A stretch of DNA of 38,882 nt, taken from Intestinibacillus sp050255995. GTDB lineage: Bacteria > Bacillota > Clostridia > Oscillospirales > Butyricicoccaceae. A program made the position numbers and the translations under genes. Location of the stretch: contig JBFWIM010000008.1 in NCBI GenBank assembly GCA_050255995.1, positions 1 to 38,882 of the forward strand, in the 5' to 3' direction. Shown here piece by piece: positions 1-8,066 of the stretch (the first letter of the stretch is position 1; every line of letters starts with the position of its first letter). The notes below the pieces were generated by a model. It made no database searches. It was not told where the DNA came from and saw only the letters and a list, made by a program, of their open reading frames with translations.

Positions 1-188
1 TGGACGCCGGACGCCAGACCCGCCCGAATATTAAGCTCGGCATCTGCGGCGAGCACGGCGGCGACCTGTCCTCCGTCGAGTTCTGTCACAACATCGGCCT
101 CAATTACGTTTCCTGCTCGCCCTTCCGCGTCCCGATCGCCCGCCTCGCGGCGGCGCAGGCGCGCATCAAGGAGCAGGGTCTCGCATAA
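1..188 (+). CDS. ppdK: Pyruvate, phosphate dikinase, C-terminal end (5' truncated by window edge)
   Basis: The last 61 codons are present, read from base 3 to the TAA at 186-188. PPDK interconverts pyruvate, ATP and phosphate with phosphoenolpyruvate, AMP and pyrophosphate in the cytoplasm. The fragment carries the family signature GICGEHGGDLSSVEF, whose cysteine (codon 45-47) matches the catalytic Cys of the PEP/pyruvate-binding barrel. It ends in NYVSCSPFRVPIARLAAAQA, the usual PPDK C-terminus. PPi-linked PPDK is common in anaerobic clostridia. The LSS in place of the usual PSS is a small change. The N-terminal ATP-grasp and phosphohistidine domains lie outside the window. A PEP synthase is less likely given this exact C-terminal motif. 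Confidence 0.95.
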   Translation, partial: DAGRQTRPNIKLGICGEHGGDLSSVEFCHNIGLNYVSCSPFRVPIARLAAAQARIKEQGLA

Positions 189-210
189 CGCCGCACCGGT
201 AACGAATACA

Positions 211-242
211 AAACGGCTGCCCGATTGGGCAGCCGTTTTTTC
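211..242 (+). terminator. Intrinsic terminator of ppdK
   Basis: A perfect stem AACGGCTGCCC / GGGCAGCCGTT with a 4-nt loop is followed by six T residues, 23 nt after the ppdK stop codon. Confidence 0.9.
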
Positions 243-244
243 GC

Positions 245-782
245 AAGGCGGCAGCCGTTTTGCAGATGTAGCAGATATATATGAAGGAATGGAAGAGAAA
301 TCTGTGCGGCCGGGCATTCCGGGCTTTTCGCTGCGGGACGGAGCAAATGGCGGCAATAGAACGTAAGGCATGTACAGACTCCCATGTGGGCGGCTGCCGC
401 AAACAACACCGCATCATATTTAGAAGCGCGGCGGGAGATGCCGTATCTCCATGCCATTGCAGAGCGACAAAAAAACCTTTACAAAGCAGCCGTTCTTTAC
501 AGGGCGGCTGTTTTTCGTTATACTACCATTAGGAATCGGACGGAATGAAAGCGCATGGTTCGGCTGCGGCACAATGAAGCGTGGTTCGGTAAGGAAGACC
601 GCCGCTGCTGGCCGGCAAATATCATCAGATACACACTGACTTTGTAAAATTTCGCCGTTTTTCCGAAATGATGCATTTTAAGGTCTGGATACCGAAAAAA
701 GTAAAGCCGATCCGGCATAAATACGCTTACCGGTTTGTAAAATTTAAGCAAACCCGGTATGGCGGTATGACGGAGGGTGTGG
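245..782. other. Long gene-poor stretch between ppdK and rfbA
   Basis: No open frame here has a convincing ribosome binding site or recognisable product. Hairpins are visible: GGAGAT-5 nt-ATCTCC at 434-450, and GCAGCCG..CGGCTGT at 486-511 followed by TTTTT, which looks like an intrinsic terminator without an obvious gene upstream. The 12-mer TTTGTAAAATTT occurs twice, at 641-652 and 734-745. The second copy is the loop side of an imperfect hairpin (GGTTTG..CAAACC, 732-754) just upstream of the rfbA promoter. A small RNA ending at 515 is possible but unsupported. Confidence 0.5.
487..515 (+). terminator. Orphan terminator-like hairpin
   Basis: Stem CAGCCG / CGGCTG with a 12-nt loop followed by TTTTT. 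No gene on the plus strand clearly ends here, so it may terminate a small RNA or residual readthrough from ppdK. Confidence 0.45.
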
Positions 783-788
783 TATACT
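780..788 (+). promoter_or_regulatory. Promoter of rfbA (extended -10)
   Basis: TGG-TATACT is an extended -10 element. No good -35 is present 16-18 nt upstream, which fits an extended -10 promoter. It lies about 80 nt before the rfbA start. Confidence 0.5.
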
Positions 789-868
789 ATGTAGCGATAA
801 AGCATTGATGTTTGAAAGCGTGCCGCATCAGCGGCGCACCACAAATCCACTCAAACGAAGGAGTACAC

Positions 869-1726
869 ATGAAGGGAATCCTTTTGGCTGCGGGGAAGGG
901 CACCCGCCTGTATCCGATGACGCTGCCGGTTTGCAAGCCTTTGTTGCCGGTATATGATAAGCCGCTGATTTACTATCCGCTGGCCGCGCTGCTGCAGGCC
1001 GGCATTCGCGATATTCTGATTATTATCCCGCCCGGAGAAGAGGCGCTGTTTACCCGCCTGCTTGGCGACGGCAGCCGTCTGGGCGTACATATTACTTACG
1101 CCGTGCAGCAGGTGCCGCGCGGCATTGCGGACGCATTTTTGGTCGGGGAGGATTTCATCGGGGACGATTCGGTCTGCCTGGTTCTGGGCGACAATATCTT
1201 CCACGAGCAGGATCTGGTCGGCAAGCTCGCCAAAGCGCGCACGCACGCCACAGGCGCGACGGTGTTCGGATATTATGTGGACGACCCGCGCGCGTTCGGC
1301 GTGGTGGAGTTTGATGAGAACGGCCGCGCCATCAGCATCGAGGAAAAGCCCCGCTTCCCCAAATCCAACTATATCGTCCCCGGCCTCTATTTTTACGATA
1401 ACCGCGTCGTATCGATTGCCAAGACGCTGCACCCCTCGGCGCGCGGCGAGCTGGAGATCACCGACGTCAACAACCGCTATCTGCAAATGGGAGAACTGAG
1501 TGTCGTCACGCTCGGCCGTGACTTCCTCTGGCTGGATGCCGGCACCGCGGACAATCTTTTGGCTGCATCGCAGGCGGTCAAGCGCGCGCAGGAGCAAAGC
1601 GGGCGTTATATCGCCTGTCTGGAGGAAATCGCGTACCGCAGCGGATTTATCACCGTAGAGCAGGTACACGAACAAGGACTGGAACAGAGCAAGACGTTAT
1701 ACGGACAGTATTTAATGTGCATTTAA
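869..1726 (+). CDS. rfbA: Glucose-1-phosphate thymidylyltransferase
   Basis: This cytoplasmic enzyme converts glucose-1-phosphate and dTTP to dTDP-glucose and pyrophosphate, the first step of dTDP-rhamnose and other dTDP-sugar synthesis for cell-surface glycans. The 285-residue protein is the usual RfbA length. It shows the nucleotide-binding GKGTRLYPMT at residues 9-18, KPLLPVYDKPLIYYPL right after, VLGDNIFH near residue 110, and the RfbA-specific CLEEIAYRSGFI close to the end. The start at 869 is set by AAGGAG at 858-863, five nt upstream; an in-frame extension to 812 has no ribosome binding site. The other rml genes (rfbBCD) are not beside it. The usual GGSGTRL reads AAGKGTRL here, as in related sugar nucleotidyltransferases, so a different sugar phosphate remains possible. 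Confidence 0.92.
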   Translation: MKGILLAAGKGTRLYPMTLPVCKPLLPVYDKPLIYYPLAALLQAGIRDILIIIPPGEEALFTRLLGDGSRLGVHITYAVQQVPRGIADAFLVGEDFIGDDSVCLVLGDNIFHEQDLVGKLAKARTHATGATVFGYYVDDPRAFGVVEFDENGRAISIEEKPRFPKSNYIVPGLYFYDNRVVSIAKTLHPSARGELEITDVNNRYLQMGELSVVTLGRDFLWLDAGTADNLLAASQAVKRAQEQSGRYIACLEEIAYRSGFITVEQVHEQGLEQSKTLYGQYLMCI

Positions 1727-1801
1727 TTACAATTTACCTTGCGCCGGGCCGTTGGAATTTGCGATCGGCTCACCACTTCAGAAAAGGAGCAGTCAAAAAC
1801 C

Positions 1802-2254
1802 ATGGCAGTTTATACCGAGACCAAGACCTACCACACCAAGGCGCATATGGGCATGATCGACGTGACCGAGGATTTTCAAGCCGCGGTGAGCGCAGCGGTT
1901 CAGCAGTACGGCATCCGCAGCGGTATCATCACGGGTTTTACAACCGGCGGCGTCGCGGGACTGACCACGCTGGAGTTTGAGCCGGGCATGGTCTACCATG
2001 ACCTCAAGGCGGCGATGGACGTTTTTTCGCCCTATACCGACGAAACCGGCAAGGTTATCCATTACCGTCATCATGAGACCTGGCACGACGACAACGGTTC
2101 CTCTCATATTAAAGCCGCGTTGCTTTCGCCGTTTATCACCATTCCGTTTGTAAACGGCAAGCTGACCATCGGCCCGTGGCAGAATCTGACCCTGATCGAG
2201 TGCGATACGCGCGACCGTACGCGCGACATTGTGTTTCAGGTCATGGGGGAGTAG
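1802..2254 (+). CDS. YjbQ-family protein (UPF0047, secondary thiamine-phosphate synthase-like)
   Basis: A 150-residue protein with the conserved YjbQ core: SSHIKAALLSPFITIPF, then NGKLTIGPWQNLTLIECD and a final arginine-rich strand (TRDRTRDIVFQVMGE). Family members form small trimeric beta barrels with a histidine/aspartate site. The E. coli homologue has weak thiamine-phosphate synthase activity, but the true role is unsettled. AGGAG at 1785-1789 lies 12 nt before the ATG. It follows rfbA by 75 nt without a terminator between them and is closed by a strong terminator, so the two probably share a transcript. No functional link between them is evident. Confidence 0.88.
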   Translation: MAVYTETKTYHTKAHMGMIDVTEDFQAAVSAAVQQYGIRSGIITGFTTGGVAGLTTLEFEPGMVYHDLKAAMDVFSPYTDETGKVIHYRHHETWHDDNGSSHIKAALLSPFITIPFVNGKLTIGPWQNLTLIECDTRDRTRDIVFQVMGE

Positions 2255-2264
2255 TTACACGCAT

Positions 2265-2300
2265 AAAAAGAAGCATCTGCCTCGGCAGATGCTTCTTTTT
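2265..2300. terminator. Bidirectional terminator between yjbQ-like gene and WG/SLH gene
   Basis: A 17-bp perfect inverted repeat (AAAAAGAAGCATCTGCC and its complement, 2-nt centre) ends in T runs on both strands. It serves the two converging genes. Confidence 0.93.
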
Positions 2301-2314
2301 ATATCTTTTAGATT

Positions 2315-4588
2315 TTATTCCGGCAGCGCCGCGAGCAGCAGCTTTACGAATTCCGCCCGTGTGATAACAGCACGGGGCTGGAGCAGGCCGCCCGAACCGG
2401 TAACCACGCCCTGCCGCACGCAGTAGGCGGCCGCTTCGCGCCGGTTTGCCGGCACGCTGCCGGCATCGGCAAACCGGGAGAGCGTCTGAGACACTTCTGC
2501 GTTTGTGAGCGCCGCTCCGTTGTCCCGCCGCAGGGTGTTTGCAATGAGCTGCATGACATCCATGCGCGGAATGGGCTTCTCCCAATCCACCGTTTCCATT
2601 CCGGAAAGCAGTCCGGACGCATAGGCTGCGCCGACTTCTCCGGCATACCATTTTGCATCGCTCACCCCGGGCATTTTGTCATCCGGCAGGGACAGGCCGC
2701 GTGCCAGAGAAGCGACCGCCTCGCAGGAGAGGATCGACGCATCGGGCTGGAACCGGCGGCCGCTGCCCGTCATCAGGCCGCGCTCCGCCGCCTGTTCAAT
2801 GTAGCTGCATGCCCAATGGCTCGCAGGCACATCGGAAAACCGGACGGAAGAGGCCGTCGGAACAGCGGAAGTGTTAGCCGCGGAAACCGTCAGCGCGCGG
2901 TAGCAGTCACCGCTCTGGTTGACGACGCCCCAGATGCTGCTGTAGAGGATCCTGACCGATTCGGTGCGCGCGGGGGTGCCCGCTGTGGCCGGCGTGTTGC
3001 AGAGCAGCAGTAAGCCGGTATCCGTCATGCGGGCATATTTGTAATCGGTATAGGCTGTGTCCGCAAGCAGCTGCTCGTGCAGCACAGTCTCATATCCCGC
3101 ACGGAGCAGATCGCTGGCGACCGAATAGGTCTGTCCGGTGCTGAAATCCAGCGCAATACTGTCGTTCCAAATGGTCGCGCCCGCGCCGAGTCCGAGCTTG
3201 GCGTCGGCATAGACGACCAGCACACGGCCGTAAAACGCAAAGCCGTAGTCGCCGACAAGCGACTGTTTGCGCGCTGCCTGCGACGGGCCGTCCAGGAAAA
3301 ATTTCTCGATCGCGGAATTGATTTTAGTCTGTACTGCAGTGCTTTTCATGCCGGTAAACTGCGGGTAGGAAAGGTTCCAGCCGTATTCGGAGCCATCCTG
3401 CAGCATGCCGACGTATTTTTCATACTGGCGGGTGGTTACCTGAATGCCGTCGTCCAGCTTGTAGGTACGGACAGGGGCGTAAAGCACCTTGCCGTCCGAC
3501 AGTCGAATATACTGCCGCTTGCCGTCCACCGTGACCGCCGCGACATTCTTGCTGACGACCTCCGGATTTTCGGCGTTTGCGATTTTGCGGCTGAACACGC
3601 CGTTTTTATTGAAGAACATCACGCCGCCGTCCATGGTGCCGTGCCAGGACAGGCCAAAGCGGAAGGTCTTAAAGCCGCCGACATAGGTATCGGTATAATA
3701 GATGCGGGTATTGTTTGCGTCAATGGCAAGCGCTTCGCCGTTTTCGCCGCGCGCGGCATACACGCCTTCGCCCATATATGAGAGGTAATAGTACTCCGGC
3801 ACGACCGAAAGCTTGCCCTTCGGCGTGAGAATACCCCAAATATTGCCCTGTTTGGCCATGGCGTAGCCGTCGTCGTTAAAGGGGGTGATCTGCTGATAGA
3901 TCATGTCGCCGAGGTACGCGCCCGCGGAGAGCGAATACAGCCGCATCGCGCCGCCGTCGCGCAGAATTGCAACGTCCTCCGCGAATATGGAGAGATATGC
4001 GGGCTCGGCGGGCAGCGCCTGCGTCTTCCCATTTTGCAGCAGCACCCGGTATTCTCCGCCCGCCGTGCGGACAAGCGCGCGGCCGCTGACAAAGTCGCCC
4101 GCGTCGGCAAACTGCGCCGCAATACCCATTGAACCGTCCCGCAGCGCGTAGCCCCACAGGCCGTTTTGCTTCACCCGCAGAAAGTCGTCCGCAAAAAAGC
4201 CGCCCGTCGCAGGGAAGGCCGGGCCGTACGCGTCGCCGCCGTGCGTGAAGAACAGGGTTTTGTCGGCATAGCGGAAGGCGATCAGCCTGTCGCCAAAATC
4301 AATCGACTGCGGCGCGTCCTGGTAGTCGACCACCAGCCGCCCGGTTTGGTCAATCACGCCGGACTGCCCCTGCACGTTTTGGACAACGGCAAGGCCGTAT
4401 TCATTAAATACGCCGGCTTCGGCGTAAAAGAAGCCGATCGGCTGCGCGCCCGTCTCATCCATATAGCCCCAGTGGCTCTGACCGTCCTCTGCGACCGTCT
4501 CCACCGGGAAGATTGAGGGCGAAACCGCCGCGGCCGACGTCACCAGAAGGAAGAGCGGCAGCAGCGCCGCGAAGAAATATTTTTTCAT
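2315..4588 (-). CDS. Secreted WG-repeat / DUF3298-like / SLH surface protein
   Basis: 757 residues starting at MKKYFFAALLPLF, a clear signal peptide of about 21 residues. Upstream in-frame codons to 4753 lack a ribosome binding site, whereas AGGG lies 9 nt before this ATG. Residues about 35-340 contain WG-type repeats (GYMDETGAQPIG, GVIDQTGRLVVDY, GILTPKGKLSVVPEY), which fold as small beta modules. Residues about 384-580 look like a DUF3298/RsiV-type extracellular domain (WNLSYPQFTGM, then KINSAIEKFF). The last 176 residues are three SLH motifs (FSDVPASHW, SDAKWYAGEVG, FADAGSVPANRR) that would anchor it to the secondary wall polymer. It is divergent from the S-layer-like gene. A sensor or structural role is possible; substrate unknown. 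Confidence 0.82.
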   Translation of the reverse strand: MKKYFFAALLPLFLLVTSAAAVSPSIFPVETVAEDGQSHWGYMDETGAQPIGFFYAEAGVFNEYGLAVVQNVQGQSGVIDQTGRLVVDYQDAPQSIDFGDRLIAFRYADKTLFFTHGGDAYGPAFPATGGFFADDFLRVKQNGLWGYALRDGSMGIAAQFADAGDFVSGRALVRTAGGEYRVLLQNGKTQALPAEPAYLSIFAEDVAILRDGGAMRLYSLSAGAYLGDMIYQQITPFNDDGYAMAKQGNIWGILTPKGKLSVVPEYYYLSYMGEGVYAARGENGEALAIDANNTRIYYTDTYVGGFKTFRFGLSWHGTMDGGVMFFNKNGVFSRKIANAENPEVVSKNVAAVTVDGKRQYIRLSDGKVLYAPVRTYKLDDGIQVTTRQYEKYVGMLQDGSEYGWNLSYPQFTGMKSTAVQTKINSAIEKFFLDGPSQAARKQSLVGDYGFAFYGRVLVVYADAKLGLGAGATIWNDSIALDFSTGQTYSVASDLLRAGYETVLHEQLLADTAYTDYKYARMTDTGLLLLCNTPATAGTPARTESVRILYSSIWGVVNQSGDCYRALTVSAANTSAVPTASSVRFSDVPASHWACSYIEQAAERGLMTGSGRRFQPDASILSCEAVASLARGLSLPDDKMPGVSDAKWYAGEVGAAYASGLLSGMETVDWEKPIPRMDVMQLIANTLRRDNGAALTNAEVSQTLSRFADAGSVPANRREAAAYCVRQGVVTGSGGLLQPRAVITRAEFVKLLLAALPE

Positions 4589-4625
4589 GGCATTCATCCC
4601 TATGTACAGATTTCCTATTGCTCCA

Positions 4626-4654
4626 AGTATAGCGAGAATTGGATAAACACGCAA
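4626..4654 (-). promoter_or_regulatory. Promoter of the WG/SLH gene
   Basis: On the minus strand TTGCGT (4649-4654) is followed after 17 nt by TATACT (4626-4631), 37 nt before the chosen ATG. The -10 is strong and the -35 weak. Confidence 0.55.
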
Positions 4655-4819
4655 GAAGCCCACGGCAAATGAAACAAGAATGAAACATTTACGTGGGAAA
4701 TATTGGAGCATTTTCGGCGGTTTTGTAAGAAAAAAGTGAAGAATGCAGGTCATTTGGCATTCCTGCGCTGCTGCGGGCGCGCTTTCCTGCGGAGGGCTCC
4801 GGAGGCCGGGCAGGAAATA

Positions 4820-4836
4820 TTACACTCGTGTTACAC
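4820..4836. promoter_or_regulatory. Period-11 direct repeat, candidate activator site
   Basis: TTACAC occurs twice separated by TCGTG, giving an 11-bp period (one helical turn). It lies just upstream of the -35 of the S-layer-like gene, where OmpR/PhoB-type response regulators often bind. An inner palindrome ACAC-TC-GTGT overlaps it. The regulator is unknown. Confidence 0.4.
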
Positions 4837-4843
4837 ATCCCGC

Positions 4844-4879
4844 CGCCCCGTTGACGGGGGCGCTTCGGGCTGTTAAACT
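4844..4879 (+). promoter_or_regulatory. Promoter of the S-layer-like gene
   Basis: TTGACG at 4851-4856, a 17-nt spacer, then TG-T-TAAACT (extended -10, -10 hexamer at 4874-4879). The -35 sits in the loop of a palindrome CGCCCC..GGGGCG (4844-4862), which could be an operator. The leader is about 60 nt. Confidence 0.7.
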
Positions 4880-4945
4880 ATGTTCCATAAGGGATCGCTT
4901 CCGATGAGGAACACGAATCCGAAATTAAAAGGAGGAATATAACCA

Positions 4946-7900
4946 ATGAAGAATCTGAAAAAGGTTCTCGCGCTGGTCATGGCGTTCGCTCTTGCGTTCA
5001 CTATGATGGCTGGCGCGGCGTTTACCGACCAGGCTGACATCGAAGCCGGCACGGCGGTAAACATGCTCTCTGCCCTTGGTGTTATCAAGGGTTATGAGGA
5101 TGGTTCTTTCAAGCCGGATGGCACTGTCACCCGCGCTGAAATGGCCAAGATGATTTTCACCGTAATGAACGGTGGCAAGGACAATGCTGATGCGTATGCG
5201 TCCATGTCCACCACCTTCACCGACATCAACGGCCACTGGGCTGCTGGCTACATCAAGTTCTGCCAGAGCAACGGTATTATTGCTGGCAAGTCCGCCACGC
5301 AGTTTGATCCGGACAACGTTGTAACCGGCACCGAAGCGGCTAAGATGCTGCTGGTCGTAATGGGTTACCTGCCAGATAAGGCTGGCTTGGTCGGCACTGG
5401 CTGGGATCAGAAGACCATCGGTCTGGCTTCTCAGGCTGGCCTGCTGGACGACGTTGATTCTCCGATGGCTTCTGGCCTGCCCCGTCAGTATGCGGCGCAG
5501 ATCATCTACAACACGCTGGATGCAAATCGCGTGAAGTGGTCCACCGACTCCGAGTCCTTTGACGAGCTGCTGACCGGCGGCGAGAAGGAAACCGTTGGTG
5601 AGAAGTATCTTGAGCTGGTTAAGGTTTCCGGCGTGCTGCTGGCTTCCGGCAAGGTTGGCCTTGAAGGCGAGGGCTCTGAGGACGCTCTGATTCTGGATGA
5701 GACTACTCTTTCCGACGCTGATTCCGACGCTGGTAAGGAGGTTTCTTTCACCGACGTAGACACCGACTACTCTGCGCTGATAGGTCAGGACGTTCAGGTT
5801 CTGTACAAGGATAGCGACGAAGTCTATGGCGTGTATGCTACCTCTGACAACAAGGTTAACATCACCACCACCGCTTCTGAGCTGGATACGGTTTCTGATG
5901 AGACCAAGATTGAGGTCGGCGGTACAAAGTACTCTGTCGAAGAAGATGGTCTGAAGATTTATACCATTTCGGCGGATGAAACTGAAACCGACATCTCCGA
6001 TGCGGTTGTGGCGGATACGGCTGCTGAGATCGAAGAGGCGATTGAAAACATCAACAAAAACGACCTGCCAGTTACCGTTATTTCCAACGATAACGACACC
6101 AAGGTCGATATGATCATCATCAACTCCAAGACCTTTGCGCAGATCACCGCTGTTTCCAGCAGCTCCTTCTCTTACAAGGATGTTGTTGCCAACCTGAAGG
6201 GTGACACCACGGGTACGGCTGTCAAGGTCGACCTTGAGGATGATGAGCCGACCATCTATGACGGCTATGCTAAGGACGACTATGTCTTTATCGGCGCGGA
6301 TCTGTTCAATGACACCATTGTTGTTGAAGAGGCTAGCACCATTACCGGAACCAATGAGGCATTCAAGGATGACTCCATTAAGCTGGACGGCACCTGGTAT
6401 GATTACATTCTTGCCGACGATGAGACTTATACCGCTAAGTCCGGCAGCAGCTACACCGCTTATATTCTTGGCGGCTATGTTTACTGCCTGACGGGTGCTA
6501 CCGGCTCCAGCAGCGATGTAGACACTCTGCTTGTGAAGACTGTTGGCAGCTACCAGACGATGGACGACGGCGTTGAGACCAAAGTGTATCTGGAAGACGG
6601 CACACAGGTCATCATCAATGTTAAGAACGTCGTTGTTCCGAAGGCTGGCTTCGACCAGGAAGATGTCGACATTGATGACTTGGAAGATGATGCCGCAACA
6701 TACGACGTGTTTGCTGGCGGCGATAGCATGGAAGATCAAATTGACCCCGACACCCTGTATGCTTACGAGCGGGACGGCGACGACTACACCCTGTATAAGC
6801 TGAACGATTTGTATGCATCTGATGACGTCGAGGCGGTTCTCGGCACCGATGCTTCTTACGACGATAATACCGAAACGATCGACGGCCTCGAGGCGGATGA
6901 CAGCGCGCCGATCTTCCTGCAGTACAGCGGTGACAGCTATAAGGTGATCACCGGTGCGGATTTGGCTTCGTATTCGGATATTAACGGCAACGCCAGCTCT
7001 GCATACCTGACTGACGGTGACAATGTCATCGCGGCGTACATCAACACTGGCGACGGATCTCTGAGCACCTCTGATACCCTGTACGGTGTTGTAGAGAAGG
7101 CTTACAAGGGCACCGCGACTGAAGACTCCGACACAGTTGTTTACCTTGACCTGCTGACGGCTGAGGGCAGCAAGACACTGGAGACAGAGGAATCCTCTTA
7201 TGGCAGCCTGCAGAAGGGTGCAATTATCTCCTTCTCTGGCACCTACGAGAAGGCGAACGACGACATTGAGGTTCTGAATGACACTGCGGCTGAGACGGCT
7301 CAGTACATTGCAATCGGCAATGACTACAGCGAGAGCAGCGGCCTGATTCGTCCGTATACCAATCTGTATGTCAACGATACTACTGTCGCGTCCAACACCA
7401 CTGCCGGCAAGATTGATTCCGACTCCGTCGTTATCTACGCCGACGAGGATGATTGGGATGTCGAGGAGGACGCTACTCCTGCCAAGGCAGAAGAGCTTGA
7501 TTCTGAGGACGGTTACTATGCGAATGCATTCCTGATCGTTGACGACGGCGATGTTGAACTGCTGGTTTATGAAGTCAACGACCGCATGAAGGACATCAAC
7601 GAGAATGAGGTTGAGCTGAACGAGACGAACGCTGCAGTAGAAGCTAATGCGGCAATCACGAGTTCTGTTACTACGATTACCAGCGACACCGAGTTGACCA
7701 CTGATGACCTTGATGGCACTGAGGATGAGCCATACGAAGTTATTGCAGACGCTACTACTGCCACGCTGTTTACGGTAGATGCTTTTGCCGATGTTACCGA
7801 GGATGGAACAACTGTAACAGTTACTGTTACCGAGGATGGCGCCACTGGCATTACTGGCATCACCTACAACGGTGCTAATGGTACTTTCACTGCTGCAGGT

Positions 7901-7999
7901 ACTCTTGTTGACGGCACAGCTACCTTCCGGGTGAATGTTGCTAAAGCAGGCGGTACGACGCAGACCTTCTATGTGACTGTAAATGTTAACGTTGCATAA
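4946..7999 (+). CDS. S-layer-like protein with N-terminal SLH domains
   Basis: 1017 residues. Residues 1-27 form a signal peptide (MKNLKKVLALVMAFALAFTM). Three SLH repeats follow at about 28-75, 88-140 and 150-195 (GVIKGYEDGSFKPDGTVTRAE; FTDINGHWAAGYIKF; GLASQAGLLDDV), which bind the cell-wall polymer outside the cell. The rest is a very acidic, Asp/Thr/Ser/Val-rich beta-type region with no recognisable enzyme, ending in alternating Thr/Val strands. This build is typical of S-layer or major surface proteins. AAGGAGG at 4929-4935 lies 10 nt before the ATG. The gene has a strong extended -10 promoter and a strong terminator, and its codons favour GCT, GTT and GAC far more than its neighbours, as expected of very high expression or a separate history. 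Its exact role is inferred. Confidence 0.85.
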   Translation: MKNLKKVLALVMAFALAFTMMAGAAFTDQADIEAGTAVNMLSALGVIKGYEDGSFKPDGTVTRAEMAKMIFTVMNGGKDNADAYASMSTTFTDINGHWAAGYIKFCQSNGIIAGKSATQFDPDNVVTGTEAAKMLLVVMGYLPDKAGLVGTGWDQKTIGLASQAGLLDDVDSPMASGLPRQYAAQIIYNTLDANRVKWSTDSESFDELLTGGEKETVGEKYLELVKVSGVLLASGKVGLEGEGSEDALILDETTLSDADSDAGKEVSFTDVDTDYSALIGQDVQVLYKDSDEVYGVYATSDNKVNITTTASELDTVSDETKIEVGGTKYSVEEDGLKIYTISADETETDISDAVVADTAAEIEEAIENINKNDLPVTVISNDNDTKVDMIIINSKTFAQITAVSSSSFSYKDVVANLKGDTTGTAVKVDLEDDEPTIYDGYAKDDYVFIGADLFNDTIVVEEASTITGTNEAFKDDSIKLDGTWYDYILADDETYTAKSGSSYTAYILGGYVYCLTGATGSSSDVDTLLVKTVGSYQTMDDGVETKVYLEDGTQVIINVKNVVVPKAGFDQEDVDIDDLEDDAATYDVFAGGDSMEDQIDPDTLYAYERDGDDYTLYKLNDLYASDDVEAVLGTDASYDDNTETIDGLEADDSAPIFLQYSGDSYKVITGADLASYSDINGNASSAYLTDGDNVIAAYINTGDGSLSTSDTLYGVVEKAYKGTATEDSDTVVYLDLLTAEGSKTLETEESSYGSLQKGAIISFSGTYEKANDDIEVLNDTAAETAQYIAIGNDYSESSGLIRPYTNLYVNDTTVASNTTAGKIDSDSVVIYADEDDWDVEEDATPAKAEELDSEDGYYANAFLIVDDGDVELLVYEVNDRMKDINENEVELNETNAAVEANAAITSSVTTITSDTELTTDDLDGTEDEPYEVIADATTATLFTVDAFADVTEDGTTVTVTVTEDGATGITGITYNGANGTFTAAGTLVDGTATFRVNVAKAGGTTQTFYVTVNVNVA

Positions 8000-8023
8000 T
8001 TGGACTGATTAAAAAACTTCCAT

Positions 8024-8057
8024 AAAAGGAACCCCCTCCACGGAGGGGGTTCCTTTT
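8024..8057. terminator. Bidirectional terminator after S-layer-like gene and MATE gene
   Basis: A perfect 16-bp inverted repeat AAAAGGAACCCCCTCC / GGAGGGGGTTCCTTTT with T runs on both sides, placed between convergent genes. Confidence 0.94.
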
Positions 8058-8066
8058 TGTCTTCGT

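Larger units (their letters stand above)
4589..4945. other. Divergent control region of two SLH genes (357 bp)
   Basis: The region holds both divergent promoters. Between them lie a hexamer direct repeat at 4820-4836 and a palindrome at 4844-4862, both described separately. No extra ORF is visible. Confidence 0.7.

Noticed and set aside
281..639. Two short plus-strand frames in the gap before rfbA
   Set aside because: No ribosome binding sites, Cys/Arg-rich random-looking translation, and a terminator-like hairpin within the first.
4925..6739. 604-codon open frame on the minus strand opposite the S-layer-like gene
   Set aside because: It mirrors the codon bias of the plus-strand gene, has no ribosome binding site, and its translation resembles no protein I recognise.
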